NCBI GenBank assembly: GCA_004151065.3 | Contig: NWUY0300043748.1 | Location: 1 to 23,174 of the forward strand | Reading direction: 5' to 3' | DNA from: Larix sibirica | Taxonomy: Eukaryota > Streptophyta > Pinopsida > Pinales > Pinaceae | Length of the DNA stretch: 23,174 nucleotides | Part shown: piece by piece, positions 1 to 8,723 of the stretch | Numbering within the stretch: position 1 is the first letter of the stretch | Layout: each line of letters opens with the position of its first letter | Notes under the pieces: model-generated | What the model saw: only the letters and a program-made list of their open reading frames with translations | Told to the model about the DNA's origin: nothing | Database searches by the model: none | Made by a program: the position numbers and the translations under genes

Positions 1-45
1 GTATTATTTGGGGAAAAAACAAAAAATGTGGTGAAGCGACGGCCA

Positions 46-523
46 AATAGGAATACTATGTTGCATTTGAAAATGTTGAAGGTAATGTTTTAAATTGGTG
101 GAACAAGTATATATGGAGATGGAGAATTCTGTTGAAGTTCAATTGTTTCTCTTGGTTAACCTTGAAAAAAAAGATTTTATCTTGGGATAATTTACATCGA
201 AGGGGTTTCTGTAGACCTGAATTATGTGTCCTCTGCAAAAAGGAATATGAAAGTGTGATTCACCTATTTGGACAATGATCTTTTATCATATCAACTTGTC
301 ATAATTAGGTCACATTCTTATGTTTCATAACGAATGGTGGACAAATAACTTAGAGGAAAGTCTTTTGATATGGTTCAAAAAGAAAAACAATATAAAAGAG
401 ATTCCTTTATTAGTATTTTGGGAAATATGGAAAGCTCATAATAAGTGTATATTCCATGATCAAAATCCTTCCTTACATGCTTCTTGTATGAAGATTTTAG
501 TGGTATTAAATATTTTTGTTTGA
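46..523 (+). pseudogene. LINE ORF2 zf-RVT zinc-knuckle region and linker
   Basis: Translation of 52-278 gives the classic zf-RVT pattern: tandem Trp near the start (NWWNKYIWRW), the hydrophobic LKFNCFSWLTLKKKILSWDNL block, then RRGF, a CVLC knuckle, and ES.IHLF before the expected final Cys. That Cys codon is replaced by TGA at 276-278. After a frame change, 320-523 continues with the typical linker (VFWEIWKAHNKCIF). In plant LINEs this region lies between RT and RNase H and probably helps bind the element RNA. The piece overlaps the next reading frame at 484-523, so a frameshift lies there. It is clearly non-functional. Confidence 0.8.
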
Positions 524-1020
524 TGGACAAAGTAAAGAAAGAAAAAGCTCCAGTCAAGTCTATTTTAAATGAGAATATATCCACTGGTTTCTTTGATGGT
601 GCAGGGATTAATGGGTACTGTGGTGTAGGTATGGTTTTGAAAATTAAAGAATTACATAATATCAAATTGTGGATGAAGGTAAGTTGTGGTACAAATTCTC
701 AAGATGAATTAATTGCTCTTTGGGGATTACTTTGGTTTGCTAAAAAGAGGGGAATAATGGATCTACATATTTTGGCGGATTCAAAAGTAATTGTTGATTG
801 GATCAATGGAATTTATACCATTCATGATTTATGTTTGGAACAGTAGATGAATAAGGTCTTGGAGCTCATCAAACATTTTGTTAGCATTTCTTTTTGTCAT
901 GTTTATCGCATCTTTAATCAAGAAGCTGACAGACTATCAAAGCGGGAAATTGGTAATATGGATGGGAAAATGTTTTTTGAGGAATGCCTCATTGATTCAG
1001 GATCTTACTATGTTTTCTGA
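484..1020 (+). pseudogene. LINE RNase H domain (RVT_3 type)
   Basis: RNase H degrades the RNA strand of RNA/DNA hybrids during reverse transcription. The domain begins around 580 (TGFFDGAG) and runs to 1020. The four expected acidic residues are all visible: Asp in FFDG, Glu in QDELIAL, Asp in LADSK and Asp in EADRLSK. The HVYRIFNQEADRLSK ending is diagnostic of the plant RVT_3 family. One in-frame TAG (844-846) interrupts LEQ*MNKV, where the family normally has Trp; TGG to TAG is a single G-to-A change. Apart from that stop, the frame is open from 484 to 1018. Preservation of the catalytic residues suggests the copy is only moderately old. Confidence 0.88.
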
Positions 1021-1252
1021 GATTCATTTTTGTGCTCTTATCATATAGAGTAGTAAGTTATAGTTTTGTTCCTTAGTTGGGACTATGTTTTTGAAAACAT
1101 GATATGTTATGTTTTGGGGATCTATGGGGAACTTGAGAGTTGTTGGATTGCATGTAATTATCCAAATGACATCCTCTCCTTTTTATATAAATGGCCGTGT
1201 AGTTGTAACTTTGATTCAAAGAATAACAAGTTACATTTTTTTTTTTCAGTTT

Positions 1253-1394
1253 GAAAAAAATTAATTCAATGATTGGAATAATATTTAAAAAGAGAAATTG
1301 GACCTATATAGTTAGGAAATTGGATTATTGAGATAATATATATATAATTGTAAATTTAAGATAAAATAAGAGAAATTGGATTATTGAAATAAAA
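1253..1394. repeat. Inverted repeat, left arm (142 bp)
   Basis: The reverse complement of 2129-2270 matches this arm across its length with scattered differences. Shared landmarks include TTGGACCTATATA, ATTGGATTATTGAGATA and GAGAAATTGGATTATTGAAAT. Inside the arm, AGAGAAATTGGA...ATAAAATA is partly tandemly repeated (1290-1370 and 1369-1424). It corresponds to the 3' untranslated end of the minus-strand PLE copy. Confidence 0.85.
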
Positions 1395-1594
1395 ATATAA
1401 TTGTAAATTCGAGATAAAATAATTAACTTGAAAATATGGGGTGGAAATTGTCAAGAACCAAAATAAAAGGATATGAATCGGAGGGTTTAATTAGAGGGGT
1501 AAGAAAAATATAGCAAAGAGGAGAGGGAGGGGAAAACTAAGGAGGCAGGATAAGAATAGGATTGAAAAGAAATGAGGCGACGCAAGGATAAGAA

Positions 1595-2035
1595 TCAGTG
1601 ATTAATATGATGGATTAGGGGTTGCCATGATTGCCTTAGCTTATATCCATCCTCACGATTGAAGTTCAATGGATGCTTTTCAATCTCTAAGGCTTCCCTA
1701 ACCAACCGAGAGGAGTAATGGGAGGTGGAGGCTAAAATTTTGGCTTGGTTGAAACAAATTTGGTGTTTGGTTTTAAATGAATGTTCAACTGTAGTAGAGT
1801 TTTTTAGGCGATTTTGATATGTGTCGGCGATGTGCTCTTTTAGACGAGTTTGGATGGATCTATCGGTTTGACCAATGTAGGATTTTCCACAAGAACATGG
1901 AATTTGGTAGACACCTTAGGATAGAATTGGATCCGATTTATCTTTGACACTTCTAAATAATTATTTGAGCGTCTTATGGGGTTTGAAGATAGTTTTTTAA
2001 GTTCTTTTTAATAAAGATCTTGGAAATGCGATCAA
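1595..2035 (-). pseudogene. Penelope-like GIY-YIG endonuclease C-terminal domain
   Basis: On the minus strand, reading down from about 2030, the protein starts DRISKIFIKKNLK. It changes frame at a homopolymer (1993-1998) and continues TIFKPHKTLK, a stop (TAA, 1961-1963), LFRSVKDKSDPILS, a second stop (1916-1918), and then the nuclease. The nuclease shows GVYQIPCSCGKSYIGQT, TRLKEHIAD, VEHSFKTKH, LVREALEIEK and LNFNREDGYKLRQSW, ending at TGA 1595-1597. The GVY and YIG pair, the Arg and His of RLKEH, the Glu of REALEIEK and the Asn of LNFN are the expected catalytic or structural residues, and the CSCGK Cys pair is typical of PLEs. The domain nicks target DNA for integration in intact elements. 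Here the RT upstream is absent, and two stops and one frameshift show it is dead. Confidence 0.9.
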
Positions 2036-2100
2036 TTTCCTAAGGTCCTGTTTATCTCATTAACTCTTAAACATCAAAGAATTTAATCATTTTCTACCTA
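2036..2100 (+). repeat. 65-bp direct repeat, copy A
   Basis: It begins TTTCCTAAGGTCCT and continues through CATTAACTCTTAAACATC and AATTTAATCATTTT. It matches 2546-2611 in the same orientation and starts exactly where PLE coding similarity stops. It may mark the start of a PLE terminal repeat (pLTR). Confidence 0.8.
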
Positions 2101-2128
2101 TTTTGTCCATTTCTTTCCAAACGGCTAG

Positions 2129-2270
2129 TTTTATTTCAATAATCCAATTTCTCTTATTTTTTTATCTTAAATTTGCAATTATATATTTTTATCTCAATAA
2201 ACCAATTTTCTAAATATATAGGTCCAATTTCATTTTTTAATATTATTTCGCTCATTCAATTAATGTTTTC
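2129..2270. repeat. Inverted repeat, right arm (142 bp)
   Basis: This is the inverted partner of 1253-1394. Its inner limit is at TTTTATTTC (2129-2137) and its outer limit at TAATGTTTTC (2261-2270). No further similarity to the left arm is seen past these limits. Confidence 0.85.
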
Positions 2271-2545
2271 ATTTAATTAATTTATTAGCTTACATTATTT
2301 TAATTCAAATTATTAAATTATTTAAATGGTAAAATAAAAGTTGTAAGCTTACCTAAAAAAAATTGTTAACTTCTTTACTTTTTTTAACAAAATTTCTATT
2401 TAGTAATTATTAACTTATTTTAAATTCAAATTATTAAATTATTTCAAATTCAATAAAAATTTTAAAGTCTTTTTGAACTAACTCCCTTTTGCACCTCTTT
2501 TACCTTTTTTCTATAATTTATTTCAACTTATATTTTTTCATTCCA

Positions 2546-2611
2546 TTTCCTAAGGTCCTATTAACCTCATTAACCCTTAAACATCAAAGAATTTAATCAT
2601 TTTTTTACCTA
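2546..2611 (+). repeat. 65-bp direct repeat, copy B
   Basis: Same-orientation partner of 2036-2100. It lies about 90 bp upstream of the hammerhead-like motif, so both may belong to one PLE pLTR. Between the two copies the DNA is very AT-rich and holds a second imperfect direct repeat (2297-2327 and 2417-2449). Confidence 0.8.
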
Positions 2612-2698
2612 ACCCCCCAACCTATTTATTCACTCTCCTTGCAAATTAAATTTTCAAGCTTCTACCATTCTTGCAATTCATCTTTCAAGTTTCAGCTA

Positions 2699-2741
2699 AA
2701 TCCCGAAGATGGGTAGAGTGTCCACCCGAAACGCGTCGATT
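2699..2741 (+). ncRNA. Hammerhead ribozyme-like motif, degenerate
   Basis: The parts of a minimal hammerhead occur in order. Stem I is AATC (2699-2702) pairing with GATT (2738-2741). The core is CCGAAGA at 2703-2709, in place of CUGANGA. Stem II is GGGT (2711-2714) with ACCC (2724-2727) around a 9-nt loop. GAAA is at 2728-2731, followed by a very short stem III within ACGCGT (2731-2736) and the cleavage triplet GTC (2735-2737) directly before the stem I strand. Minimal hammerheads with tiny stem III are known in PLE terminal repeats. Two defects are visible: core position U4 is C, and an extra T (2710) precedes stem II, so cleavage in this copy is probably weak or lost. Confidence 0.66.
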
Positions 2742-3578
2742 GTGTAAACTGTAACACAGTGCCAATCCAGAAGATCAAGCATAATGTTGATACATTGTGG
2801 AAATATTCATGATCAAATTATGAATTTCTTTATTCTAAGTTTGTATTGATCTAAATATGATAACACAATTAATTGAGTTTAGTGTAACATGTATTACAAA
2901 AAACTAATTAAAAATCCAAAAACAAAATTTAAAATAGATATGCGGTTATTAAGATAAGACAATTTGATTAATGTCCAACATTAATTTTGTTATCAAATCC
3001 ATTGTCTTATCAATTATTCTCTTAATAATATTGATAATTACCATATGGTTAGAGCCTTTGCAGTCGTTGCCCTCCATGAACCTGTAATTACTTTTCTTGA
3101 ACATGTAGTAGATTAAATCCCTAAGTTTAACAAATTAAATAAACTGTATTGCATTCATGTTGTATTCTCTAGATCCCTATTTTATGGCCTACCTCCCTTT
3201 AAGTTCTCTATTTTTTTTACCCACAGCTAAATGAGCCCATTGAATTACTTGAACTGTTTGCTAATAAGACTTACTTAAAAAAAAAAAAAGTTGTGTTTTG
3301 TATTAAAAGGTGTTGCAATATAGTTCAACAGTGAGATAATACAAAATTAAAAGTAGCAAAAAACAGTTCAAAAGAGGTTCTAGTCCTATCATACCAGTGT
3401 CTATAAAACAATGGAGCTTAGATATTGTAAATACAAAACAAAAAAGGGTTTTACCGTTATACACCCTTAAAAAAAACCCTAAAACCAGTTGGCATTTACA
3501 TAACATAGATAATCAGATTCAGGGGAAAGTAGACTTGCTTATTGCTTCCACTTAGGCCTAGTCTAGAGGTTTTGCTTC
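2742..3578. other. Intergenic, no gene recognised
   Basis: The part just after the hammerhead-like motif may still be PLE-derived. An imperfect hairpin has perfect 11-bp arms (GATAAGACAAT at 2953-2963 and its complement at 3001-3011). An A-run lies at about 3276-3290. A 67-codon minus-strand open stretch (3303-3506) has no recognisable motif and I do not call it a gene. Confidence 0.5.
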
Positions 3579-4380
3579 CAATTTGTCCAATTCCATGTCT
3601 TATCGTAGTTGGTTTACTGTGTCCTATTCCCCATGTTTTACATGAATGGATCCAATAGAAAGGTGGTTGGAAACAATAGAGGAGGAGCCTTTGCTTAGCT
3701 TTAGAACCATAGCCTTCAATTGAGCACATTCTTCTTCCAATAGAAGAATTTGTTTTTTGTTGTTGCAACAATAGGCTCATTATTTTTGTGTTTTTGGATG
3801 CTTGTAGATGTTCAAGTTCCTGTGCCTTCATCGTGACTGAGAATATAGACGTGTTATTTCCCTTTATTAAATCCTCCTGGCACCTAACAAACCGTCTCAA
3901 TTCCTAGATATCCTCGTAGCATTTTGGGGTGGTTATTTGCCATGTTGTCCTCATTCCCTACAACTAAGTCAAGCTAAAGGTCAAACAGATCCCAGGGTTG
4001 CCAATAGAAAGGGAACTAGACCCTTTGTATAAAGAGGTCCTTAAAACTGGGAAAAGTCTCATTCACTTCTAGAATGGAGTCTTGAATTCCTTGTTTCCCA
4101 TTGTAAACTGAGTATACACCATCAAAAATCAAGAGGTTTGGGAGACTCGGATATAATGTCTCTCCCAAATCAATTATTATCCAAAGTTATGACCATAATG
4201 GAGTAACAAACAGGCTTGAGACACCAATCCTCTATAGTTGCAAAATGCAAAACTTTGAGGGTGAGACAAGCTTACTAGGAGGATCCTTTCACAGGTCTTG
4301 AGACTAGGCATAATCCCAAATGCACCCGCCTTGCTAGAACCCATAGCTTGAAATTTTGGAATGTGCCCAGGCCAAAACAT
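3500..4380 (-). pseudogene. Unrecognised coding-like block Y, copy 1
   Basis: This lies downstream of the RNase H remnant on the minus strand. Across several frames one can read FWPGHIPKFQAMGSSKAG and FGIMPSLKTCERILLVSL (from 4380), then LPNLLIFDGVYSVYNGKQG, ILEVNETFPSFKDLF, and finally MKAQELEHLQASKNTKIM with LLLQQQK followed, after a shift, by LEEECAQLKAMVLKLSKG. The last part has the spacing of a coiled coil. The same phrases recur in unit 2, so this was probably one protein. I do not recognise it; a gag-like or element-specific protein is possible. Confidence 0.4.
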
Positions 4381-4494
4381 GTGTGAAGGCTAGGCATTCC
4401 TTAATGACGTATCTCATGATCCATTAAGTGCATTAACACTTATGCTATGTGGCTTTAACTTGATCATATTCGTATGCATGATAATTAAGAGTGA

Positions 4495-4930
4495 CTAATG
4501 AATGGGGTGGAAGGTTAATACCCCATCCTTTTGTGGCATCTCTTCATCCATCCTAGTGGCTAGGTTGGAAAGATTTTCAACTTTAACGTTGAGAGTGAAG
4601 AATATGGTAAAACTCAAACTCCTCCATGCCTTCATTTCACTCCTAGTTCTCTCGGTGATCTACGCCAAGGAGGTGTCCTTAGGAGAAGAGTAGAGATGCA
4701 TATATTGAATGATCACCACAGATCCCCAAACACTATAAGTTTCCTTGCACTTGATGAAGATGTGACTCTAATTCATTGTAGTAGAGCATAAGCCTCTACT
4801 TGGTTGTTGGAGGCCCTTCCTAATCCCCATGATAAACTATTTATTTGAGTTCCTCTGAGATTAATAAGGATCCACCCCTGCATTTGCCATCCCTCGCCTA
4901 TTGGATTTACTAACAAGTAATTGCAAGTTC
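4495..4930 (-). pseudogene. RNase H domain remnant (RVT_3-like), unit 1
   Basis: Reading leftward from about 4930 the frames give SKSNRRGMANAG, then ILINLRGTQINSLSWGLG, NNQVEAYALLQ, a stop, ARKLIVFGD, then after a frame change VIIQYMHLYSSPKDTSLA, and NVKVENLSNLATRMDE, ending at TAG 4495-4497. WGLG..SNNQ.EAYAL and the VFGD block followed by an ..N..NLA ending identify the RNase H fold used by plant LINEs and RNase H-like proteins. The active-site Glu (VEAYAL) and one Asp (FGD) remain, but the first Asp is gone. No RT is seen next to it, so the parent element is uncertain. Confidence 0.75.
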
Positions 4931-5668
4931 AATTTTCTTGGAGAGCCTATCATGTTCAATTACAATTACATGGATTAATTATATGTTCGCGCTATAGAAA
5001 AAATGAAAGTAGATATACACGCTAGGCAAAGGAACATTGTTCATGCAAAATAGATGCACCAGTGCCAACAACAAATTGAGGTAACCTCTCTGCTTCGAAT
5101 TATGCATGTTGATATACAAATTTGTTTATATGCTTCATGTTTTAAATAATTCCATACAATTAATCTATAGATAATGTAAGACATACCTTTGGTTTGTGGA
5201 TGGAACAAATTTTAGCATCTTAAAGAAATAGAGCAAACTCGTGTTCATCCTCATTTGCAATTCATTGTTTTTTAATTTACACTAGTTCAATACCCAAATA
5301 GTTAATTCTTCTTAGCTTTCATTGCATCGAAAATTCATAAGTACAATGGATCTTTGTTCTATGTTATTCACAACAATATGAATTATCGATTCTTGAGTGA
5401 CAGGGTATTCATGCATTACGACAACCTTAGCCTAACCCTTGGACAAGCTCCAGTTACATAAACTAGAGCCCCATTGGCATGAAACATATGCCTAAACATT
5501 TCTATACACTCCACAATTGTAGACCAAATTGAAATAATGCCAAGTTATCATATGAATTCCAAGTACATACAAAACACTACTAGTTTTTAATTGCCTAATG
5601 CAGTGGAATCTAAAAGGGAAAACCCAAGCTTTTGCCTACAAATCAATTGAATTTGTTTAGGGAATGAC

Positions 5669-6055
5669 TTATTCATTATTTCCTTGATAGTATGAACAAA
5701 ACAAAAAAATACCAAAACATGATATAGATATGGAGCTCAAATGAGAAAATGCCAAGCAATCATAGGTGACCCATATCACAACAAATTGACTACCATATTT
5801 GAGATATGCACTATCTCTTATTTTTATTGATCTTTTGAAGAAGTTAATCAAGGAGAAAGAACTAATCAATAAATCTAAATGAATATTGTAGTAGGTAAAG
5901 CCTAGCCCTACCCTCCTAGTTCCATTGAATTTGAGTTTATAATGAAGCAAGTGATGGGGATGGGGATTACCTTCCTTAACACCAAGGTTGGGCCTAGAAA
6001 CTAAAGTCCATTGCCCCACTAGATTGAACTCCTCCAAATGTTTGTATTGCGACAC
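5669..6055 (-). pseudogene. Unrecognised coding-like block X, copy 1
   Basis: An uninterrupted 128-codon frame includes GQWTLVSRPNLGVKEGN, HHLLHYKLKFNG, GFTYYNI and SFSLINFFKRS. The same protein is readable in unit 2 with mostly conservative changes, which suggests it was once coding or was captured from a coding sequence. After FVV the frame differs from unit 2 because a 16-bp segment is absent here. I do not recognise the family. It lies about 1 kb upstream of the RNase H remnant in the same orientation, so it may be part of the same element or a captured host exon. Confidence 0.4.
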
Positions 6056-6079
6056 CTTGGATTTACAATTTGTCCAATT

Positions 6080-6850
6080 CCATGTCTTCTTTGAGTTGGT
6101 TTACCATGTCCTCTTCCCCATGTGGTACAAGAATGAGCCGATATAAAGGTGGTTGGAAACAATAGAGGAGGAGCATTTGCTTAGCTTCATAACCATAATC
6201 TTTAGCCAAGCATATTCTTCTTCCAATATGATATTTTTTTGCAACAATATGCTTATTATTTTTGTGTTTTGGGGTGCCTGCAGATGTTCAAGTTTGTGTG
6301 CCTTCATCATGACTAAGAATATAGACATGATATTTCCCTTTATTAAATTATCATGGAACCTAACGAACCATACGAATTCTTGGACATATTTGTATCATTC
6401 GGGGTGGTTATGTTCCACCTTGCTCTTGTTTTCCATAACCAAGTCAAGTTGGAGTTCAAACAAATCCTAGGGTTGTTGATAGAAAGGGAACTCAACCCTC
6501 TCTATAAAGAGATCCCTGGAATTGGGAAAAGTCTCATTCACTTCTAGAATGGAGTCCCAAATTCCTTGTTGTCCACTATAAACTAAGTATACAACATCAA
6601 CAATCAAGAGGTTTGGAAGGTTGGATGAGACACTGTCTCTCCCAAACTAATTCTTATCCGAATTTATGACCATAAGGGAGTAACAAACAATCCCAAGACA
6701 CCAATCCTCTATGGTTGATCAAAATGTAGAAGTTTGAGTGCGAGATAAGCTTACCAAAAGAAACCTTTCACAGGTCTTGAGATTGGGCATAATTCCAAAT
6801 GCACCTGCCTTGTTAGAATCCATAGCTTGAAATTTTGGAATGTGCTAAGG
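6080..6850 (-). pseudogene. Unrecognised coding-like block Y, copy 2
   Basis: Counterpart of 3500-4380. The clearest part is MKAHKLEHLQAPQNTKII followed by LEEEYAWLKIMVMKLSKC and SSIVSNHLYIGSF, an apparent coiled coil in one continuous 75-codon frame (6101-6328). In copy 1 the same coil is split by a frameshift, so this copy is the better guide to the ancestral frame. Function unknown. Confidence 0.4.
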
Positions 6851-6975
6851 CCAAAACATGTGTGAAGGCCATACATTCCTTAATGTGTTGTGTCTCACGA
6901 TACACTTAGTGCATTAACATTGATGCTACATGGCTTTTCCTTGATTATATTCGTATGCATGAAAATAAAGAGTGA

Positions 6976-7420
6976 TTAATGAATGGGGTGGAAGGTTTAT
7001 ACCCCATCTTTTTCTAGCACCCCTTCATCCATCCTGGTGGCTAGGTTGGAAAGATTATCATCTTCAGTGTTGAGAGAGCGAAGAATATGGTAAAACCAAA
7101 CCTCTTCCATGCCTTACATTTCACTCCTAATTCTCTTGATGATTTGCACCAAGGAGCTATCCATAGGAGAAGAGTGGAGATGCATATATTGAATGATCAT
7201 TGCATATCCCAAACACAATAAGTTTCCTTTCACTTGATGAATACGCGACTCCAATTCCTTGCAGTAGAGCATAGGCCTCTACTTGGTTGTTGGAGGCCGT
7301 TCCTAATCCCCATGAGTAACTATTTATTTGAGTTCCTCTAAGATTGAGAAGGACCCCCCCTGCATCTGCCACACCTTGCCAATAAGATTTCCTAACAAGT
7401 GATTGCAGTTCAATTTTTTT
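6976..7420 (-). pseudogene. RNase H domain remnant (RVT_3-like), unit 2
   Basis: Counterpart of 4495-4930. It reads KSYWQGVADAGGVLLNLRGT, YSWGLGTASNNQVEAYALLQ, ERKLIVFG, then after a frameshift MIIQYMHLHSSPMDSSLV, QIIKRIRSEM, a stop, and EEVWFYHILRSLNTEDDNL with NLATRMDEGVLEKDG. The first half is better kept than in unit 1 (71 open codons, 7157-7372), but the central GDS Asp is lost in the frameshift. The different lesions in the two units show that each decayed separately after the duplication. Confidence 0.78.
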
Positions 7421-7604
7421 GGAGCTACCATGTTCAAGTACAATTTACATGGATTAATTATATGTTCACACTACAAAGAACAGGTAAGTAGATATTCATG
7501 CCAGGCAAAAGAAGTTAGTTTGTGCAAAACCCATGCACCAATGCCAACAACAAATTGAGGTAAGTTCCCTACTTCTAATTGTACAGGTTGATTTAATTGT
7601 CCGC

Positions 7605-7656
7605 TACACACACATGCACGCACATATGCACGCGTGCGTGCACACATACACACACA
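7605..7656. repeat. 52-bp alternating pyrimidine-purine tract
   Basis: Every position from 7605 to 7656 alternates pyrimidine and purine, mostly CA/TG steps. A perfect palindrome GCACGCGTGC lies at its centre (7628-7637). Such tracts can adopt Z-DNA. It is present only in unit 2 of the large tandem repeat. Confidence 0.9.
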
Positions 7657-8361
7657 AATCTTTATGTATTCTTTGTAACCTTTGCAACTATTGGTGCCCT
7701 TCTATATTTTAATAATATCTTCAATGGTAATAATGGTAAACAACTTTGTTTATATGCTTCATGATTTAAATAATTTCATAAAACTAATATATAAATAATG
7801 TAAGACATACCTCTAGTTCGTGGATAGAACAAATTTTAGCATCTTGGAGAAATAGAGCAAACTTATGTTCATCCTCATTTGTAATTCACCATTTTTGAAT
7901 TTACACTAGTTCAATACCCAAAGAGTTAATTCTTCGTAGCTTCCATTGCATCGAAAATTCATAAGTACTATGGATCTTTATTCTATGTTATTCACGACAT
8001 TATGAGTTGTCGATCTTGAATGATTGTGTATTCATGCATTAGAACAACCTCAACCTAAACCTTGGACAAGTTCTGGTTACATAAAGTAGAGCCCCATTGG
8101 CATGAACCATATGCCTAAACATTTCTATACACTCCACATTTGCAGACCAAATCGAAAGAATGCTAAGATATTATATGAATTCCAGGGACATACAAAAAAC
8201 CACTAGCATTTATGATTGCCTAATGCAATGGAATCTAAAAGGGAAAACCAAAGTTTTTGCCTAGAAATCAATTGAATCTGTTGAAGGGATGACTTATTCA
8301 TCATTCCCTTGATAGTATGAGCAAAACAAAAACATACCAATACATGATGTAGATATGGAGC

Positions 8362-8661
8362 TCAAATGTGAAAATGCCAAGCAATCATCGGTGACCTATA
8401 CCATGTGGGTTTGCTTCTCACAATGAACTGACTATCATATTTGAGATATGCAATATCTCTTAGTTTTAGTGAGCCCTTGAAGAAGTTAATCAAGGAGAAA
8501 CAACCAATCAACAAATATAAAGGAATATTGTAGTAGGTGAATCCCCGCCCTTCCCTCCCAATACCATTGAATTTGAGTTTATAATGAAGCAAGTGACAAG
8601 GATGGGGATTACCTTCCTTAACACCAAGACTCGACCTAGAAACTAAGGTCCATTGCCCCAC
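8362..8661 (-). pseudogene. Unrecognised coding-like block X, copy 2
   Basis: This 99-codon frame begins MGQWTLVSRSSLGVKEGN and continues through HLLHYKLKFNGIGREG, CFSLINFFKGSLKLRD and YLKYDSQFIVRSKPTW. It is the counterpart of 5669-6055 and keeps the segment RSKPTWYRS that copy 1 has lost. No domain is recognised. The frame stops after WHFHI, and further similarity to copy 1 continues in another frame. Confidence 0.4.
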
Positions 8662-8723
8662 TAGATTGAACTCCGCTAAATGTTTGTATTAACTAGGATT
8701 CGACCCACACCTTGGCTTTACAA

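Larger units (their letters stand above)
1..1250 (+). mobile_element. LINE (plant L1-type) 3' portion, decayed
   Basis: This is the 3' end of a non-LTR retrotransposon. Its second ORF continues to the left of the window, so the reverse transcriptase itself is not seen. Reading + strand, I see the zinc-knuckle region that follows RT in plant LINEs, a linker with a Trp-rich segment (FWEIWKAHNK), and a C-terminal RNase H that ends with a TGA at 1018-1020. About 230 bp of untranslated sequence follows, ending near a T-run and short A-run at 1235-1260. The ORF is broken by an in-frame TGA (276-278), a TAG (844-846) and at least two frame changes. Plant L1 elements with a C-terminal archaeal-like RNase H are an established group. 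The 3' end is approximate, because I saw no long poly(A) tail or target duplication. Confidence 0.82.
1253..2270 (-). mobile_element. Penelope-like element fragment bounded by inverted repeats
   Basis: A 1.0-kb block has inverted arms at 1253-1394 and 2129-2270. Between them is a minus-strand GIY-YIG endonuclease remnant of Penelope type. The left arm is the 3' untranslated end of this copy (downstream of the stop at 1595). The right arm is the same sequence in the opposite orientation, next to the point near 2035 where PLE coding similarity stops. Penelope elements are known for 5' truncation and for partial terminal repeats in direct or inverted orientation, so one complex PLE insertion is a reasonable reading. 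The reverse transcriptase is missing. Where the host sequence begins is uncertain; the left edge abuts the LINE tail. Confidence 0.7.
3579..6065. repeat. Large tandem repeat, unit 1 (2487 bp)
   Basis: The unit starts at CAATTTGTCCAATTCCATG and ends where the same sequence begins again at 6066. It matches 6066-8723 in the same order and orientation throughout. Both units end with ACACCTTGG.TTTACAAT, so the copies join head to tail with no spacer. The reading frames in both run on the minus strand: block X, RNase H, then block Y. The copies differ by many substitutions and small indels, so the duplication is old. Confidence 0.88.
6066..8723. repeat. Large tandem repeat, unit 2 (about 2658 bp)
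   Basis: Second head-to-tail copy of 3579-6065. It is longer mainly because of an insertion at about 7590-7735 holding an alternating purine-pyrimidine tract, plus a 16-bp segment near 8402-8418 that unit 1 lacks. Just before its end it has an extra AACTAGGATTCGACC segment (8690-8704). Confidence 0.88.

Noticed and set aside
375-665. 96-codon minus-strand frame
   Set aside because: It is the antisense shadow of the LINE linker and RNase H read on the + strand.
4502-4693. 63-codon + strand frame with a signal-peptide-like segment
   Set aside because: It is antisense to the RNase H remnant in unit 1, and the frame is not kept in unit 2.
8690-8704. GGGTCGAATCCTAG on the minus strand resembling a tRNA T-arm
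   Set aside because: No acceptor stem, anticodon arm or D-arm can be folded around it.
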